Shown: positions 1 through 12,932 of the stretch, piece by piece | Numbering within the stretch: position 1 is the stretch's first letter | Layout of the letters: each line of letters opens with the position of its first letter | Assembly (NCBI RefSeq): GCF_002443255.2 | Contig: NW_019211455.1 | Coordinates: 39,909,449 to 39,973,448 of the forward strand | DNA length: 64,000 nt | Direction of reading: 5' to 3' | Source of the DNA: Varroa destructor | Lineage: Eukaryota > Arthropoda > Arachnida > Mesostigmata > Varroidae | The notes under the pieces: model-generated | The model's input: the letters and a program-made list of their open reading frames with translations, nothing else | Told to the model about the DNA's origin: nothing | The model's database searches: none | Made by a program: the position numbers and the translations under genes

Positions 1-30
1 ATTGGTTTGAGCGTCACGTGGATCGCCCAA

Positions 31-38
31 TGACGTCA
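31..38. promoter_or_regulatory. CRE-like palindrome
   Basis: A perfect TGACGTCA octamer, the consensus for CREB/ATF bZIP factors, lies 12 bases after a CACGTG E-box (15-20) and about 90 bases before an ATG-started frame. An 8-mer arises by chance about once per 65 kb, so the site is weak evidence of a promoter on its own. Confidence 0.2.
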
Positions 39-129
39 TCTATTTGTCCTTAAAGTCTGGTTCCCGGCATCTCAGACGGGGCGCGCTTTCGAAGCTTTTT
101 GTTTACGTGTGGGCAATTAACGGATAGAG

Positions 130-318
130 ATGAAGGAAAGCTTATTAGAACGTTTGTTTGGTATTTATTATACGTATGAGACTACACGTATGAGATACGA
201 TGTTGCCAATGTATATGGGAGCACGATGGAAACATGTTTTTCAAGCTATCGAACGATTGTGAAAGGGGCAAAATTAGATGATGTAGTTGATTTTTGTCAG
301 ATCGATCACATTTGCTAG
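130..318 (+). CDS. small ATG-started frame of unknown function
   Basis: This frame of 62 residues starts at an ATG in an acceptable context (GAG before the ATG) and ends at TAG. It has no hydrophobic leader or recognisable motif. Its only distinction is that it follows the CRE/E-box pair at 15-38. A frame this short is expected many times by chance, so this may well be noncoding. Confidence 0.12.
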   Translation: MKESLLERLFGIYYTYETTRMRYDVANVYGSTMETCFSSYRTIVKGAKLDDVVDFCQIDHIC

Positions 319-810
319 CAATAAGATGGACGTATCCAATTCAGATGCATATGCTGGTGTGGAGACTAAACTGTAGTCGACAAAACGAGCCGAGTAGATA
401 ATTTTAGAACAGTGCTAGTTACATATATAGCCTTAACAATAATCGTAATCGCAATATGTAAATGGTTGCTTCTGGAAAAGAATTGAGAGCGGTCGATGAG
501 CAATTTCGGGAGTTGCCAATGTTTGTTCGTGAAAAAAGACAGTTGCGGAGACGAACGACAACACGTCAATTGCGATGGGCACGCGTGCCATCACGCCAGT
601 GACGATTACTGCAGCCGTAGTAGCATTTCTGCGCCATCAATAGCAGCTGGTCCATGGTAGAGTCAAGAGAGTCGTATTCTAGCCGATATCGATTACTCAT
701 TTGCTCTCCTCGTACATCAACTACTTGGTTTGTTTTGTTGTTGAAACTATGCTTACAACTGATAAGGAGAGATTTTGTTGGTTCGTAATCAAGCTCGACG
801 CTGCTATCGG

Positions 811-829
811 TGCTTGCTTGCTTGCTTGC
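811..829. repeat. (TTGC)4 microsatellite
   Basis: Four perfect copies of a TTGC tetranucleotide lie in otherwise unique sequence. Confidence 0.8.
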
Positions 830-1251
830 CGATCCGCAACTGTTATTATTTCAAATACAAACTGAATATGAAGACGTTTTGCGCTTTCTAAATGTTACAG
901 GAACTCGCCTATGGGAGAACGGTCAACAGCCTTCAAGCGATACCTCCATTCACAAACACATGTTATGTGAATAATTGACATTGATCCTGCGGCATAAAAA
1001 CAGCACGAGCAGCAGAACAACAATGACGACAGCCATGTTAGATCATCAGTCAATGAAATTGTAATGCCTGTCTGTCTTATCACTAGATAATTATGCATTA
1101 CTATCTGATGTGAGTTTGCTTGTCGTATGCCAGCTTCGACGATTAGTCATAATTGACCCATGTGTCAAACGGCCGCTGACGTGTCGTGCTGACAAAACGA
1201 TGTCGAAAGAAGCAGAAGTTTAGTGACAGTGCCCATTTTTCCAACGTTTGC

Positions 1252-1289
1252 CTATAAAAAAAAACGTGCGCTCTTCTGAGCACTCATTC
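1252..1289 (+). promoter_or_regulatory. possible TATA/initiator core promoter
   Basis: CTATAAAAA at 1,252-1,260 is followed about 31 bases later by TCATTC, close to the arthropod initiator TCAGTY. The spacing is right for a TATA promoter, but no coding frame with other support follows, so the match may be accidental. Confidence 0.2.
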
Positions 1290-3984
1290 AAGTAATTTTT
1301 ACAGTATGGTAATAACGAACGACTGTTCTTCTCATCATTATTGTATGGTCAACACTAACGAGCTGCTCCATCAAAACTCGGTTTGTATGTCAAACGAACC
1401 AACTTCCTATGGCACAGTTGCCTTACTCTGTTGATTAAAATTGATTTTTCTTTCGCCCTAATTGTCGACTTGGACCTCGTCAGGGTTCAAGTTGTACTAA
1501 GAACTCGTTACTTATACAATTGCGTCTATGCAAAGTTGATGTTCAAGCAGGCAACCGAAGGAAGCCTTGAAATCGCTCGTCACCATTTGAAACAAGATCG
1601 AGATACAACAGTTTGCTATACATTGGAGAATCCTAAAACATTTATCTATTTTTACAACGTAGGAATTTTATAGTCGCGTTCACTTAAAGGCGTTCGGTTC
1701 ATTCTAAAAAAATCCCTGTTATCTACAGTTGGTTGTGATCTTGCCAACGCTGATGTTACTTCGCTACGAAGAAGCGCAAGAATGTATTAATCTGTCGTTT
1801 CTTGACTTCCCCCTTTTCTCCCGGCTTTCTCCACACATCTAATTATACGAAAGCCATCTCAAGGATCCTATGCGGTTCGCGAACTATACCAACGCTGCTG
1901 CCATCGCTCGTTTGTAGGCGCCAAAGGAAAGTTAAGCGACCCGAGTTCTGCTGTACCCTATCTCGGCTCGAACGCTAGCGAAGCCATTTTATGGAAGGGA
2001 ATGGGTCTGCAACTCTGTTTCTCAAGGAACCAGCGGCGCAAACGAAATGGTGAAGGCTGTCTAAACTACGCCAGGAAGACGGAACAAAGAACGGGGACGT
2101 AAATTTGGAGATCAGTAGCGTTTAGAAGGAAACTCGTTTTATTTATTAAAGTAATTTCTTTGCTGCTCTTTTCGGCAGAAATGACCAGCGGAAGCGAAAG
2201 GGGGCGCCGAAGAACACGCAAAAAATACGATGGCCTGATGTAAGACGGCGGCGTTCAGTCTTTGGCCTTTTGACTGCATCTGCCACATCGTTTGAGCACA
2301 TACAAAATGGATACAGACCTGTAGTTCTACAAGGAAATATATTTGACCTCTGCGAACATCGAAACGGATAGATAAGGCCATCGTGAATGAAGTGACGCCC
2401 ATTAGAAGCGTATTTCGCTTACAAGTACGGTGGCAACGCCAGTGGCTAAGAAATCTCAACATAGATTCAAGCATACAGTTGCCGTGTGTACACGTGTTTA
2501 AATAAAAGTGGAACACAGAAAATGAAGTGGGCATTATGCTTACGAGGACTTCCAGACTCAAACGCGTTTAAAGAGCGCCATGTTCTATACTCGTGTGCAT
2601 ACAAGCAAGAGGTAGCATATAGCAACGGCCTAACTTGGTTGCATGCTTTATCTAACATCTAGGGATATGGTGTACCAGAGCAAGGCGTATTTTCTGCAAC
2701 CCAACGAAGCCGGCAAACGAGTCTAGCCAATCGTTTGTACTATTTAAAGCAAAAAAGATATTATCATATCCAAATGTGTATACGAGCGGCTGAAAATCGA
2801 TTCAGACCACATCTGTGTGGAATGGACGAAAACACAATGGAATATACGAACTTCACTGCTTTCTGATTTGATCTGCTGAATACATTTTGATTTTCGTTCG
2901 GTGCTCATTTTCGGCCATTGCCACGATTCCCTATGTATAGTGTATCGCGATCCCCTGTATTGTACTCGTATGCGCCTCAACTGTTTCGATAAGCCAAACT
3001 GAGTGCGACTTGTGAATTAAATCACTCTGTGTTTGGACCTCCTAATATCGGGTAACGGCAGCGGCCGGCTCCGGGAGTGAGTTGCAGTCCCTAAAACTAC
3101 AACGGAGCACTCCAGTCACAGCATCAGTGTGCTGCTATTGTATGTCACCCGAGTAATTCCTCTGTTAATGCATAGTGATAAACGGCAGGCTACTACCAGC
3201 CGATAATCGGTTCGGCTTTGTGCCTGCTACGACCGTCGCCGCTTCGTGCATTTGTGCACGAACGTTTCCAAAGGACGAAAAGTCAAAACGGACTGGTCTC
3301 GCGGGGCTTAAGTCTAAGGTGGATTGTTGCGGCCTTGACTAAGGAAGACACTCGTCTGAGCTTGTCCTAACGTAAAGACGCACGAGGACAGAAAAAACAG
3401 ACCCTGCCTACACGCAGAACACGTTAAATGGATGGAAGAAAATAAACAGTAGTAGGAAATCTTGTATTTATTCGTTTTCGCGCCGTTATTGGTGTTCGGT
3501 CCGTCTAAGTAAGCATTTTTTTTCAACGATAGCCACAAGTCGTCGCTGTGGAAAGAAATACTGCGGTCTAAAGATGCAAAACGTAACTCCTTCATAGACC
3601 GTCAAACCCTGGGCGACGCCAGATGGATGCGACTCAATGAGGCATTGCTAGAGAACGTCAGTTATTTATAAACGAAATAATGCAAATGCGTTTAAGTAGT
3701 TGTAGGAAGGTGGGACTTTTATTTCTCCAGGTTATTTCACTCGGACTAGCACCTGTCTATCTTACTGTATTTGGCCTTTGTGGCGCGCGTCTATAGAAAA
3801 TTTACGGCACAGACCTACCCTTTCTCCTGCTGTTAGATATTATTCTTTACGTGTATATACTGTACTATAGTTCATTAGCTTTTGCGAGGCGCCAGCCGGC
3901 CATAGCTGCTCTAGCAGTTCGCCGTGATGTGGTGCAGCTGTTGGCTGGGACGAAAATAGCGGTTCTTCTGTCAGGGTTACTGTT

Positions 3985-4176
3985 CTAGCTGTGCGACTTG
4001 TGTTCCACTCTGCCTGACCAAATTGATTGATGCTCGCGCGAATGATAACGGAGAATGAAAATGCACAGACAAGATGGCTCTGGTTTAATTCTCCCGGTAT
4101 TGCTGGTACCGTAGCGTAAATTCACTGAAAACGCCGCTCGAGTCGTTCTATTACTAGCATCATTATCGGCCCCCAT
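3985..4176 (-). CDS. small frame with a strong Kozak ATG
   Basis: The ATG at 4,176 sits in the sequence GCCGCCCATGGGG, an almost ideal eukaryotic start context. A 63-residue frame follows to TAG at 3,985. The product is polar and slightly basic, with no signal peptide, membrane segment or motif I recognise. No splice sites with good scores flank it. The start context is the only reason to list it; the length is well within chance. Confidence 0.15.
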   Translation of the reverse strand: MGADNDASNRTTRAAFSVNLRYGTSNTGRIKPEPSCLCIFILRYHSREHQSIWSGRVEHKSHS

Positions 4177-6877
4177 GGGCGGCACCTAAGATTCAACTGA
4201 CTATCTGTGGTCAACATGTTGAAAACTCTGGAGGGTGAATGACTGCGAACCGCTTGCGGTCACGGTAGAAACAGCCATATCAGTTCGAAGAACTTTGTTT
4301 CTCTCTGGTTGGCTCGACTTTTTCAAGCGACCTTTTCTCAACTGGTGCGCGATAGTTCGTGTTTATTTTGCTGACAAGAGATGAAATAAGATGCGTGCGA
4401 ACACCACGGTTTTTAGTGGTCGTTAGCCAACTCAGCAGCAATAATACTATAGTGAGTGATGTAGAAAAATAGGTTTTTTGTTGTTAGGCCTTGTGCTCCG
4501 ATTCAGCCTAGTGAATCGACCTAAGGCTCAAACGAGCATTCTTCGAAGAGTTTTCTTCTTCGTTTTGTAGTTTAGTAAATATTACAGTTCTCGCTGGAAA
4601 AATCGATGTTGGAGAATAAGCGATGTCGGCTGTGAATTTTGGGCTTGCTCTCTAAATGCTGTTGGATCTATGATCTTCAGATCATTTATGTTATTAACAA
4701 TTTGAACTAGTCGGTGTTTCATTTGACCAAACAAAAAAGCCAGTACACCCGCGTGGTGGCGTTTGGCTATTGTCTATTCTTTTCTACCTGCTATAGTGTT
4801 CTGGATTAATTCACGTGTGTGAGACACTGAACATATACGAAAACGCAGTAGCGAGAAATATTACACGATTGGGAAGAAATCCCCCCAAAAGATCTTGGTA
4901 ATAGGTGAATGCGAAGGCGTACTCAATTCCTGGCTCCCGAATATTTAGCGCGGGAACAATGTTCAAAACCCAGTGTTTCATTAAGCTGTCTATTACCTGT
5001 TATAGCACAATTCAGTGCCACACGGAAAGGTTCAAAATCAGTGTCATAAATGAATGTGTGTACAGATTGATCCAGTGACTGTGCCCTAACGATCTTTGTT
5101 AGGCGTAATAGATGGTTAGTCTTTTAAACTAGCAAGGCAGTCGCTCCTCGTTACAAGCTTTCCAAGGTTCAGAGATCTATTTATGGTGACCACTGCCAGC
5201 ACAACTTAATGGCAAGAGTACCCGTTTGTGCAGCGTGATTGGATTGACCGGGATCGATCGGAGACACTTGATCGATGTAAACGCAGAATGCCAACGGATA
5301 TGCGGAAAATAAGGATTCGGTAACAGTGTTGTGTAAAATTGTGCGGAGAACACTATTTTAGCTGATAAACCCCATCGATGCCTGTCACAAAAACGACGAC
5401 AAAAAATAACATCGGTTAGTTTGTAGGTAGCTTATTCAGAATAACTCTAGGACGGATGCTGACAATCGTATGGTTTAGTATTGTTCTTAATTTTGTCCCG
5501 ATTTTGAAATACTTGTTGAAAACCATGGCTGTGTACATTTAGGCTCGTTATAAAAACAGTTTTGCTCTACTTTCGTTCATTATTTAGCCTGATCTCTGAT
5601 GAAAAGAGGGTACCATCTGGTTTTACCAATAAGGCACAAGCATCAGTTTAATGAATAGTTGCCGGCGTAGTTGATGAATTGTACAGTTGTCCGCGCATCC
5701 GGATGTTCAATCCAGCCTATAAAATTAGTTTTCACAGAAGGGGATCAGTTTCTTCCGGAATAAGAAATGAAACGTTTGGCAACCGGCGAAAAGGCGATAT
5801 ATCCTGGGGTAACAAATAGCTACGGATCTTGTCTCTTGACGTTGTTCTACTATTGTTACTGTTGCTATGGGAACGTTTGTCGCACTGAGCATGCTGGGGC
5901 AACGATACGATGGTACTCAGAATATTGTACGATTCTGTAGGGGCAAGGACAGTGATCTTAAGTGACAGAACTAGGAAGACGACAGCCATATGTACCTATG
6001 GGCGCTTTGCGACGGTCTACTTTTAGCCATTAATAATTGGTGCCAAAAAGTAGATGTTGTTCCTAGATGATTAACCGGTGAAGAGGCTAGGGAAAAGCAG
6101 CTCGTTTTGGGAACTCTGCTTAGTTGGCCTGGGCAAGGTGGGAGATAGCTAGTAGTTCAGCTTGACCCTTTCCATCGACATGTTTCGGGATCGATTCAAC
6201 TCGTATCATCTTATAGTTGTAAATTTATATTGATCAACCTTTATCAGTATCTCTTGGTTAGAGAAAAAAAAAACGGGTAGTTTGGTATGCAGGTATTTTT
6301 GGTTTGAGCGAAAAAAAAATGGCTTGTTCACTACTGTATATTATTTATAGACAATACACTCGTAATGTGAACTGAAGGGTTATAATAGTGTTACTTAAGA
6401 GTGTTATCGACATTGGGGTTTTCTGATAGACTCCACTTGTGTCATTCTTTTCCAGCAAATGCCCGCTAGAATTATGCCTTACAGCAAAAAACGCGGAAAG
6501 GCTATCATATTTTCATTCAAAACTGCCCCACCAAGGTGCAAGTGGAGGTGTCCAAATCGAAGTAATTTGAAATAACAACAGCTTTGGTGCTTGCCCGGTG
6601 TTGGGAAGCAATCCACAGTGTTGCGCTCCCAGTGTGCCGTGAAGCGGTGCCCGTCTACTAGTATGATTATCGCCATAGAAAATGTCTTTGAGACGCAAAT
6701 GTGTGTATTATTCTGAGTAAGCAACTTCGAAAACCAAAATGGCCACTATAACCGCGATGATAGTAACTATTGGAAGGCAGTGCCAAGTCGCATAGCGGCA
6801 GTATTTAAATTTCCATTTACAAGCAAGCCTCAAAAAACAGATGGGTTTTTACTCTGAATAGTCTAACACCGTTTCAG
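4177..6877. other. gene-free stretch
   Basis: Unique sequence without a supportable gene. It has a 7-bp-arm hairpin at 4,499-4,518 and short A runs near 6,260 and 6,310. Frames at 5,732-5,989 and 6,479-6,724 (minus) lack a good start or splice sites. Confidence 0.5.
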
Positions 6878-7303
6878 GCCATTTCGATTGTGAAGAAGCA
6901 TCACGCTACTGGCATCGTCATAGAACGGTATCTATTGTTTGATGGTATCACTTGTTGCTGGAATCTTGGTTTTAGTGTAACTAAGACGAAGAGGAACGTT
7001 TTGTATAGGCGTTCGATCGTTGCCTATGTCGCTGTAAGTAATAAAAAATTGAACAGGTTTACTAATATTCTGTACTGTTCCATAAGGGATTTGTATCGGC
7101 GTTTTAGGTTTGGCGGGTTACAATTGGAACCGGGACTCCCCTGCGGCTACATAGTCTCTGCCTGTCCAGTACTTGTAGACGGCATTCGTCTCAATAGCGT
7201 TAATCACGATTGTCAGAACGCCTTTTATATGAATGAGGCACTTGTACGTAGCGGTCGATTTTTTGTCACGTGTACTCTAACCGAACGCTACTCGTCCTTA
7301 TAA
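6878..7303 (+). CDS. candidate exon(s), unknown protein
   Basis: The frame opens directly after an acceptor-like CCGTTTCAG (AG at 6,876-6,877) and stays open for 141 codons to TAA at 7,303. Inside it, GTAAGT at 7,034 is a consensus donor. The stretch 6,878-7,033 is exactly 52 codons, phase 0 at both ends. A 74-bp intron could run from 7,034 to TTTTAG at 7,107, with an ACTAAT branch-like site near 7,058; the continuation in phase 0 then ends after about 30 codons. Both the spliced and unspliced readings are open, so I cannot choose. No domain is recognised. Confidence 0.28.
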   Translation, partial: AISIVKKHHATGIVIERYLLFDGITCCWNLGFSVTKTKRNVLYRRSIVAYVAVSNKKLNRFTNILYCSIRDLYRRFRFGGLQLEPGLPCGYIVSACPVLVDGIRLNSVNHDCQNAFYMNEALVRSGRFFVTCTLTERYSSL

Positions 7304-9513
7304 TTCAGTTAGCTTGACGGCATTATTGCATGTACAATTTGGACGTCTATTACTGAACGCTTATAAAATAGCTAAACATTTTAATCAAAAATCGTTTTCA
7401 GTTAGAGGAGAAATATTTCATTTAAGAGATAAGAGAAAATCCATTTAAGAGATCAACTGCTTTAACAGATTTTCTGCGTAACGTGTAGGGTAAATGTGAC
7501 GTTCTGTACTAATCCTTAGTTAAAAATCGGATGACTGCATTAGGCGGTTGAGTGATATTTCCTCGTTTTGAGTAATTGTCTTTTATGTTACTTCCAATGC
7601 TGAATGGGGTACCAACTTCTGCCTGAAATGCCACCACTTCTAGTTAGCTTTGTGTGCTCTAAATAGTGTGGCACTATTTGGGTGTGTCCTCTATGAATAA
7701 AAGTATACAACAGAGCCGATGTTCCCAGCAATTTATCCATAAAATAAATGTTGACTAAAGGTTAAATCGTACATTATTGGCAGTCGATTCCGTGAGTAGC
7801 GGAGAAAGGGCTCTATATCAAAATTTTTGAATCAACGGGCTCTGAGGATCGGTAGCACCTGAGGCTCGCTCAGGCTCGTATCGGAGCAGCATTGATTGTA
7901 AATGAGAGCGCTTTACTGGGTTCTCGGCGAAAAGCTTTTCCCGAACGGTTCGGGGTTGAATGTAAACTATTGTGGTGCTTGTTGCTTGCGTCGCCGTACA
8001 GCGGTTTCGCATACGCCCTGAGCACACATCGGCTCGCACATTATAACAGACACCATATAAGCGTAACAAATGCACCGGGCCTCGTACGCACCTGACGGCT
8101 AACGTTAGTCCTGGCCGTTGGTCAAATTGGCCTGTCCGCTATATAGAGTATGCTAAGTTTACAGTATAATCAATGCACGTTCTCGTCCTGCTTTCATATG
8201 TGCTGTTAGGGAATGGTGGCTACGTGTGGAAACACGTCACCTCATAAAACGATACAAAGTAGCCGTTACGAGGGAGCTAAAAACAGATTGCTCGCAGATT
8301 GTTTATTCTTGAAACAGCTCGATATGATGATCATTATTATTTATACCTGTCGTAAGCATGTGATATGAAAAAAAACATGGGTCTAAATTATAATTCAACT
8401 CTAACAATGATGAAAAGATAAAACGGAATTGCACCTAAGAACGTTCTATGAGGTACATTCTTCCGTAATTAGATGGTGTCTCATTGTTCGAATGAACAGA
8501 TTGAGAGCACCTGCACGCGAATAGTTCTTGCAATAGCAGGACAAACCACTCGTGACGACGTTAGGCTAAATTAGCAAGCGGTAATATATTAAGGCCGCAA
8601 AACATTGTGAGTTTTGCCTATTGGGTACTTTGAGGTTAGGCTTGTCGCCTTCTTGTTAAGAACTTCCGCAATTCAAAAATTGAAAAAACAAGCAAATAAG
8701 ATACACAATGATTGTACGAACCCTAATGATTATCTCTACTTTAGTTCTGATATTAAAGCACTGATTTTGCATTGCTGCCGATACCTTCTCGATTCTAACA
8801 CATCGGTAAATCGCCGACGCTCGGTCGAGCAGTCTACGGCCGAAGGTGTGTAATGTTATATGTGACTGAGTTCGCTTTGTAAGTCTCTGATTCTCGATCA
8901 CAAGTACATGGAGTAGTAAAGATAGGTATAGAAAGCATCTGACGAAGCATCTTGATCCTCGCGGTCGAAAAAGAGCGGTACGACTACGCTGCTGACTCCG
9001 AAACAATATTACGGATATACCTGGATGTACCTCTCGCTGTCGGATCAGGCTGTGTCAGCTCGTGGAATTAAAAGACGAGCAGAGGAAAACGATCAAGCCA
9101 GATCAAACAACAAAAGAATCTCGTTCATCGCAAACGGCGACTAGAGTGCCAGATGAAAGTAGCAGCTGCGGAGACCTATGAGTAGCCCTTGCAAGTTGCT
9201 CCAAAGCCAAGAGTCTCAGGTGGAAGCTCCTAAGTCTAGGTTCTCTAGAATTGAGCAATTGGTTGAAGTTAATTTTCCCTTAATTCCTATTTATTTTAAT
9301 TAATGAAGTCTATTATATAAAGCTAACTATTGATATGATTTGACTTGCAGGTAACTATAACTTTCAGCGGACCTGCATCGCGAACCTGCAAACCAACAAA
9401 ACCGTGTTAACGTAAGAAGCATGAAGTCTAATATGATGATTTGCTCGGACGGTTTGGTCACCAGTAAAATAAACGGCATCAGCAATAATAGTCGTTCAGT
9501 TAACTTACCTCTT
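7304..9513. other. gene-free stretch
   Basis: No supportable gene. It contains two copies of CATTTAAGAGAT near 7,418-7,452, an 8-bp hairpin AAATAGTG/CACTATTT at 7,661-7,679, and the bulged hairpin listed at 8,475-8,511. Overlapping frames at 8,614-8,853 (plus) and 8,656-9,006 (minus) look like chance. Confidence 0.5.
8475..8511. repeat. bulged stem-loop
   Basis: GGTG, TCTCA and TGTTC on the left pair with GAACA, TGAGA and CACC on the right around a GAAT tetraloop. One base is bulged and there is one 1x3 internal loop, giving 14 pairs in 37 bases. This is near what chance allows in a window this size. Confidence 0.3.
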
Positions 9514-9642
9514 TTATTGCACTTTTACTGCATCTCTATATTGATTAGCACTTAGATTCCCCGTTCCTCCTCTAATGCTCGTCACAATCCAGCAGTATTT
9601 GGGTTCAATGAGCTGTCTCACATATTTATTGAAGGAGGCGTT
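9514..9642 (-). CDS. short open frame ending near a donor
   Basis: A 42-codon frame bounded by TGA upstream and TAA at 9,516-9,514. Just beyond the stop lies AGAG followed by GTAAGTTAAC (donor at 9,508), and a weaker GCA|GTAAAA donor occurs inside the frame. Residue composition is mixed and protein-like, but there is no ATG at its start and no recognised motif. It could be an internal exon using the inner donor; equally it could be noise. Confidence 0.13.
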   Translation of the reverse strand, partial: NASFNKYVRQLIEPKYCWIVTSIRGGTGNLSANQYRDAVKVQ

Positions 9643-10852
9643 TCAAGCCTAACATCCGTAGCAAAGCTCTCACAAATGGGTTCAAGTTAATTTTTCCGAG
9701 ACCGTCTACCACCGCCATTAGCGTCTTCGGCTTTATACTTTTAATGTAGCCATCATGTCGTATCTTGTTTCGTTTACGTTACTTTACGTAGAAAAGCTGC
9801 AGCTTTGTAGCGGCTATGACGCTATTGCTAGCAAGGTACAGTAACGATTGTCGAGTGATCCATATCTACTTTTTTATGATTTTGCATAGGTTTTGTATAG
9901 TTACTATAGGGGTTTTTGTTTGTGGTTCGGTTTGTTTGCAATGAGGTTCTATGCTATAGAAATGCTGGATTATAGAGTTCGATATCATCGACTTTATTCC
10001 ATAACGAGCTGCACATTAAAATCCTATAAGTATGATCTATGAGCTTTTAGTTGGCTAAGCCAATATTATCTATCGGCAATGTTCAAAAGCCAAATAGCTC
10101 GCTCGCATATAGCACACCGAAAGTTTATATGGGATCACTAGAAAAACCGCTAACTTTAGACCACTATGGATCCGCTCGACGGCCTCTAGTTGCCGCTATG
10201 CATTTCGTGGAGTATTGCGGATCTTTAACTATAACTGGCGATGTATCCACACCCCACGAAGGTATTGCGAATTACAGAATAATGCTCGACCACTACATAC
10301 GCCGTTGCTGCCGCTACCGTAATAGTACTAATAGCGGAAGTGAGATTTGTTGATATCCTGCACAGAAGAGCTACCAGTGGTTTTGATGCTCAATAAATGA
10401 AAATGCCATAAACTGCAACCAATAGCGATTAGCTTTTTAAGTAGCAGCGGTTTCGTGGTGTGGAACAAGGTCGGAAGGTTATGTAGAACAATTTGAAGAA
10501 ATCCGTTCAAATTTTGCGCGGTTGGTAGCGGCGTGATACTAAGAGTCTCACGGAAATTTCTGCAGTGCTTAGTGCATCGTTCGGTCTGGTCAGCATGCTT
10601 ATGCTGTAATGTAAAAGCTACCCAATGAGAAGTACAGAATAAAGCGAAGATCTCGTGAAATCATGTTAAAGAGCTGATAAAAGCTAGCTTGACAGTTGAA
10701 GAGTTTTCACTGAATGTATACGCTCCTTACTCTAGGACATTCTACTTTAACAAGTGTGGAATTTAAACGCTCCAAATGTCTGCTGACTTTTTAAACGAGG
10801 ACGTGTCGTTCAAATCGACAGATCTATTTAAGCACTAATTACTACAGCGTGA
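9643..10852. other. gene-free stretch
   Basis: Unique sequence. A 14-bp perfect palindrome AAAGCTGCAGCTTT lies at 9,793-9,806. The frame at 10,051-10,353 (plus) has no splice or start support. Confidence 0.5.
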
Positions 10853-11191
10853 AGGATCGAACTCACATTTCCCCATTTTTCTTTGAACGACCCCCATGTT
10901 GATGGATCACCTTTGCTCTGCCCTTCCGAGCAATTATCTTTTACTCTCAAATATTATTCTGTTGTTGTCAGCGCTCATATTGTATCTGTATTTTCTTGTG
11001 GTACTTACCAGCGTTTCATGTTGGAACAGTTCAGTGACGATGGAGTTAGGCTACTGCACTTGGCCCGTCTGAAATTGCCTCGTAGGGAATCGCTTAAATT
11101 CCCTGTCCTCTTCCAGCTAATGGGGAAGTTTCTCCGCACCGAAAATAGTGTTGATTTCGTTCGCGCTATCGCTAACTGCGGACTGATTTGA
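10853..11191 (+). CDS. open frame, unknown protein
   Basis: A stop-bounded frame of 112 codons; its first internal Met is at 11,018 and it ends TGA at 11,191. The C-terminal half alternates charged and aliphatic residues as in a folded protein, but no family is recognised. The opposite strand is also open (11,232-11,005), and that antisense frame stops exactly at a consensus donor CTG|GTAAGTACC near 11,006, so the coding strand, if either, is uncertain. No promoter or acceptor of quality precedes the plus frame. Confidence 0.18.
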   Translation, partial: RIELTFPHFSLNDPHVDGSPLLCPSEQLSFTLKYYSVVVSAHIVSVFSCGTYQRFMLEQFSDDGVRLLHLARLKLPRRESLKFPVLFQLMGKFLRTENSVDFVRAIANCGLI

Positions 11192-12932
11192 GCATAATTT
11201 GACTTACGGGCAACTACTCGAGTCTCCGACACACAGTCTCTTGTCCACGTAACGCCTGTAATAGTATTGGTACTAGTATAGATAGTAAGTTATTCGCCCA
11301 TTGGGTTCTAATAATGGGCTTGTTGAGATGTGGTTGACACTGCGAGACACCCACGGGTTAACCAGCAACCCCCAATAACCGAGTCGAGCTAGTAGAAAGG
11401 TGGCACATTCCACTAAAAGAAACGGACCCTAGACATATTCATCATGTAACCCCGACTGATGAATGGGGCTATATCGAGAGGTGAACAACCGTTTCTCGGC
11501 GTAGTGGTGCAGCAGACCCCGGGGAATTCATGTACACGTCGCTGCAATTAACTGGTCAGTCCCGCTAGCTAACAAAAAAATGTCTCAGAGCCTGCCTCAC
11601 CATGTGTAGTGCCGCTTACCCTGTAGTACGTACATGTATAGCTGAGTAGGTCCAGTTAGCAAGCGGATAGGATCAGCCGGGGGTGGAAATACTTATGGGG
11701 CTCTAGCAAAGGGATGGGAATCAGGCGGAACTATCGAAAATGAAAAGCAGTTGTTTTTTCATCTATGTTTCAGCACAGGACGGGGCAAATACGCGTTTGT
11801 ATCTATTGAAAACTTCACCGAAGTCACCTGTGAGTGGATGGGGTGCAATCACCGATGAATCGGGTCTTTCGTGAATCCGTTGGCAGCCTGCCCTAAAGCT
11901 ATCTGCTAATTAATACAACTTACGAACTAAGAGCAGAATCGAGCTTGGATGCTATTTCTGTCAAATACATGGTCAGAGGCTACATATGTTAGCTCTGTTT
12001 GGGAAATCCACATATATGGGAAAAAGCAAAGCTGATATTCACCATTACGGTTACAGGGTCTATCCTGTTGCGAAGTACGCGTACGACTGAAGGTAACTGA
12101 AGGGCATGCCCTTCATCATCAAAAATAGTGTTGATATGAGTAGAAACTGAGGTATAGGTTCGTGTTCGGGAAACGCCCGTTTGATTAAGATTATGACAAT
12201 GACAAAAACCAGACTCTATATATATAGAAAACAGGTTATAGCGAATAAAAACTAATACATGTGCTGATTCTAGATAGGTACAAACCTTAGTTGGACCGTT
12301 TAAAGTTCGCTAAAGCTGTAAGGTGAACATTTGGATAAAGGCTTGAATATGTACCTTTCACCAATTGTTCTTGCGGACTTAACTGAGTGATATTGCGTGT
12401 CATGAAAATGTGCTCCTTTATATTGTTCTATATTTAAATAGACGAGTTGGGTTCATTGGGCTGAATATATTTTGTGTATATTGTAGCGCTTACTGTCGCT
12501 TTAGAATAATTCCCGTTTTATCTGTGTGGGTACATATTCTACTCTATACATATTCTATTCTGGTTAAAGAATTATACTTGTAGGACGTCGTCTACGTAAG
12601 TACTATGAAGAAGGCTTTTGGGTGTGGTTTCCAATCCATCGTATATAGCCGGATGGTAAAGATAAAATATTTACAAATTTAGTTCGGATTGAGGCCACTG
12701 GACGTCCTATCCCAACCTCATGCTATTGTTGTCGTGTATATTGTTCGCGTAGAACATGTTTTTTTTTTTGTCAAGGTTGCTGGTTCGATTAATGCAATAT
12801 CTTAAGTAGCTTTCAAAAAGTGATGTTTCTGACGGCTGTGATAAAGTGGGTGGAATAACGAGGTGCCTCGCATAGTGCATAATGTTGTTTTTCTTTGTCT
12901 TTTTTTATCGCTGTTGCCAATATTAATACAAG
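11192..12932. other. gene-free stretch
   Basis: No frame worth listing. It holds the 18-bp palindrome at 12,098-12,115, a (TA)5 patch near 12,219, and two copies of TACATATTCT 17 bp apart near 12,531-12,557. A T run lies near 12,763. Confidence 0.5.
12098..12115. repeat. 18-bp perfect palindrome
   Basis: TGAAGGGCATGCCCTTCA reads the same on both strands. About 0.2 such palindromes are expected by chance in 64 kb. It could be a dimeric factor site; no flanking gene is supported. Confidence 0.6.

Larger units (their letters stand above)
319..3984. other. gene-free stretch
   Basis: No supportable gene is seen here. It holds a (TTGC)4 tract at 811-829, a TATA-like element near 1,252, and an 8-bp-arm hairpin at 3,243-3,262. 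Open frames at 1,383-1,673 (plus) and 2,139-2,561 (minus) have no ATG at the start or splice support. Confidence 0.5.

Noticed and set aside
10856..10870. Reverse-strand T-arm-like sequence (GAGTTCGATCC)
   Set aside because: The T-stem has two mispairs and no D-arm, anticodon arm or acceptor stem could be found nearby.
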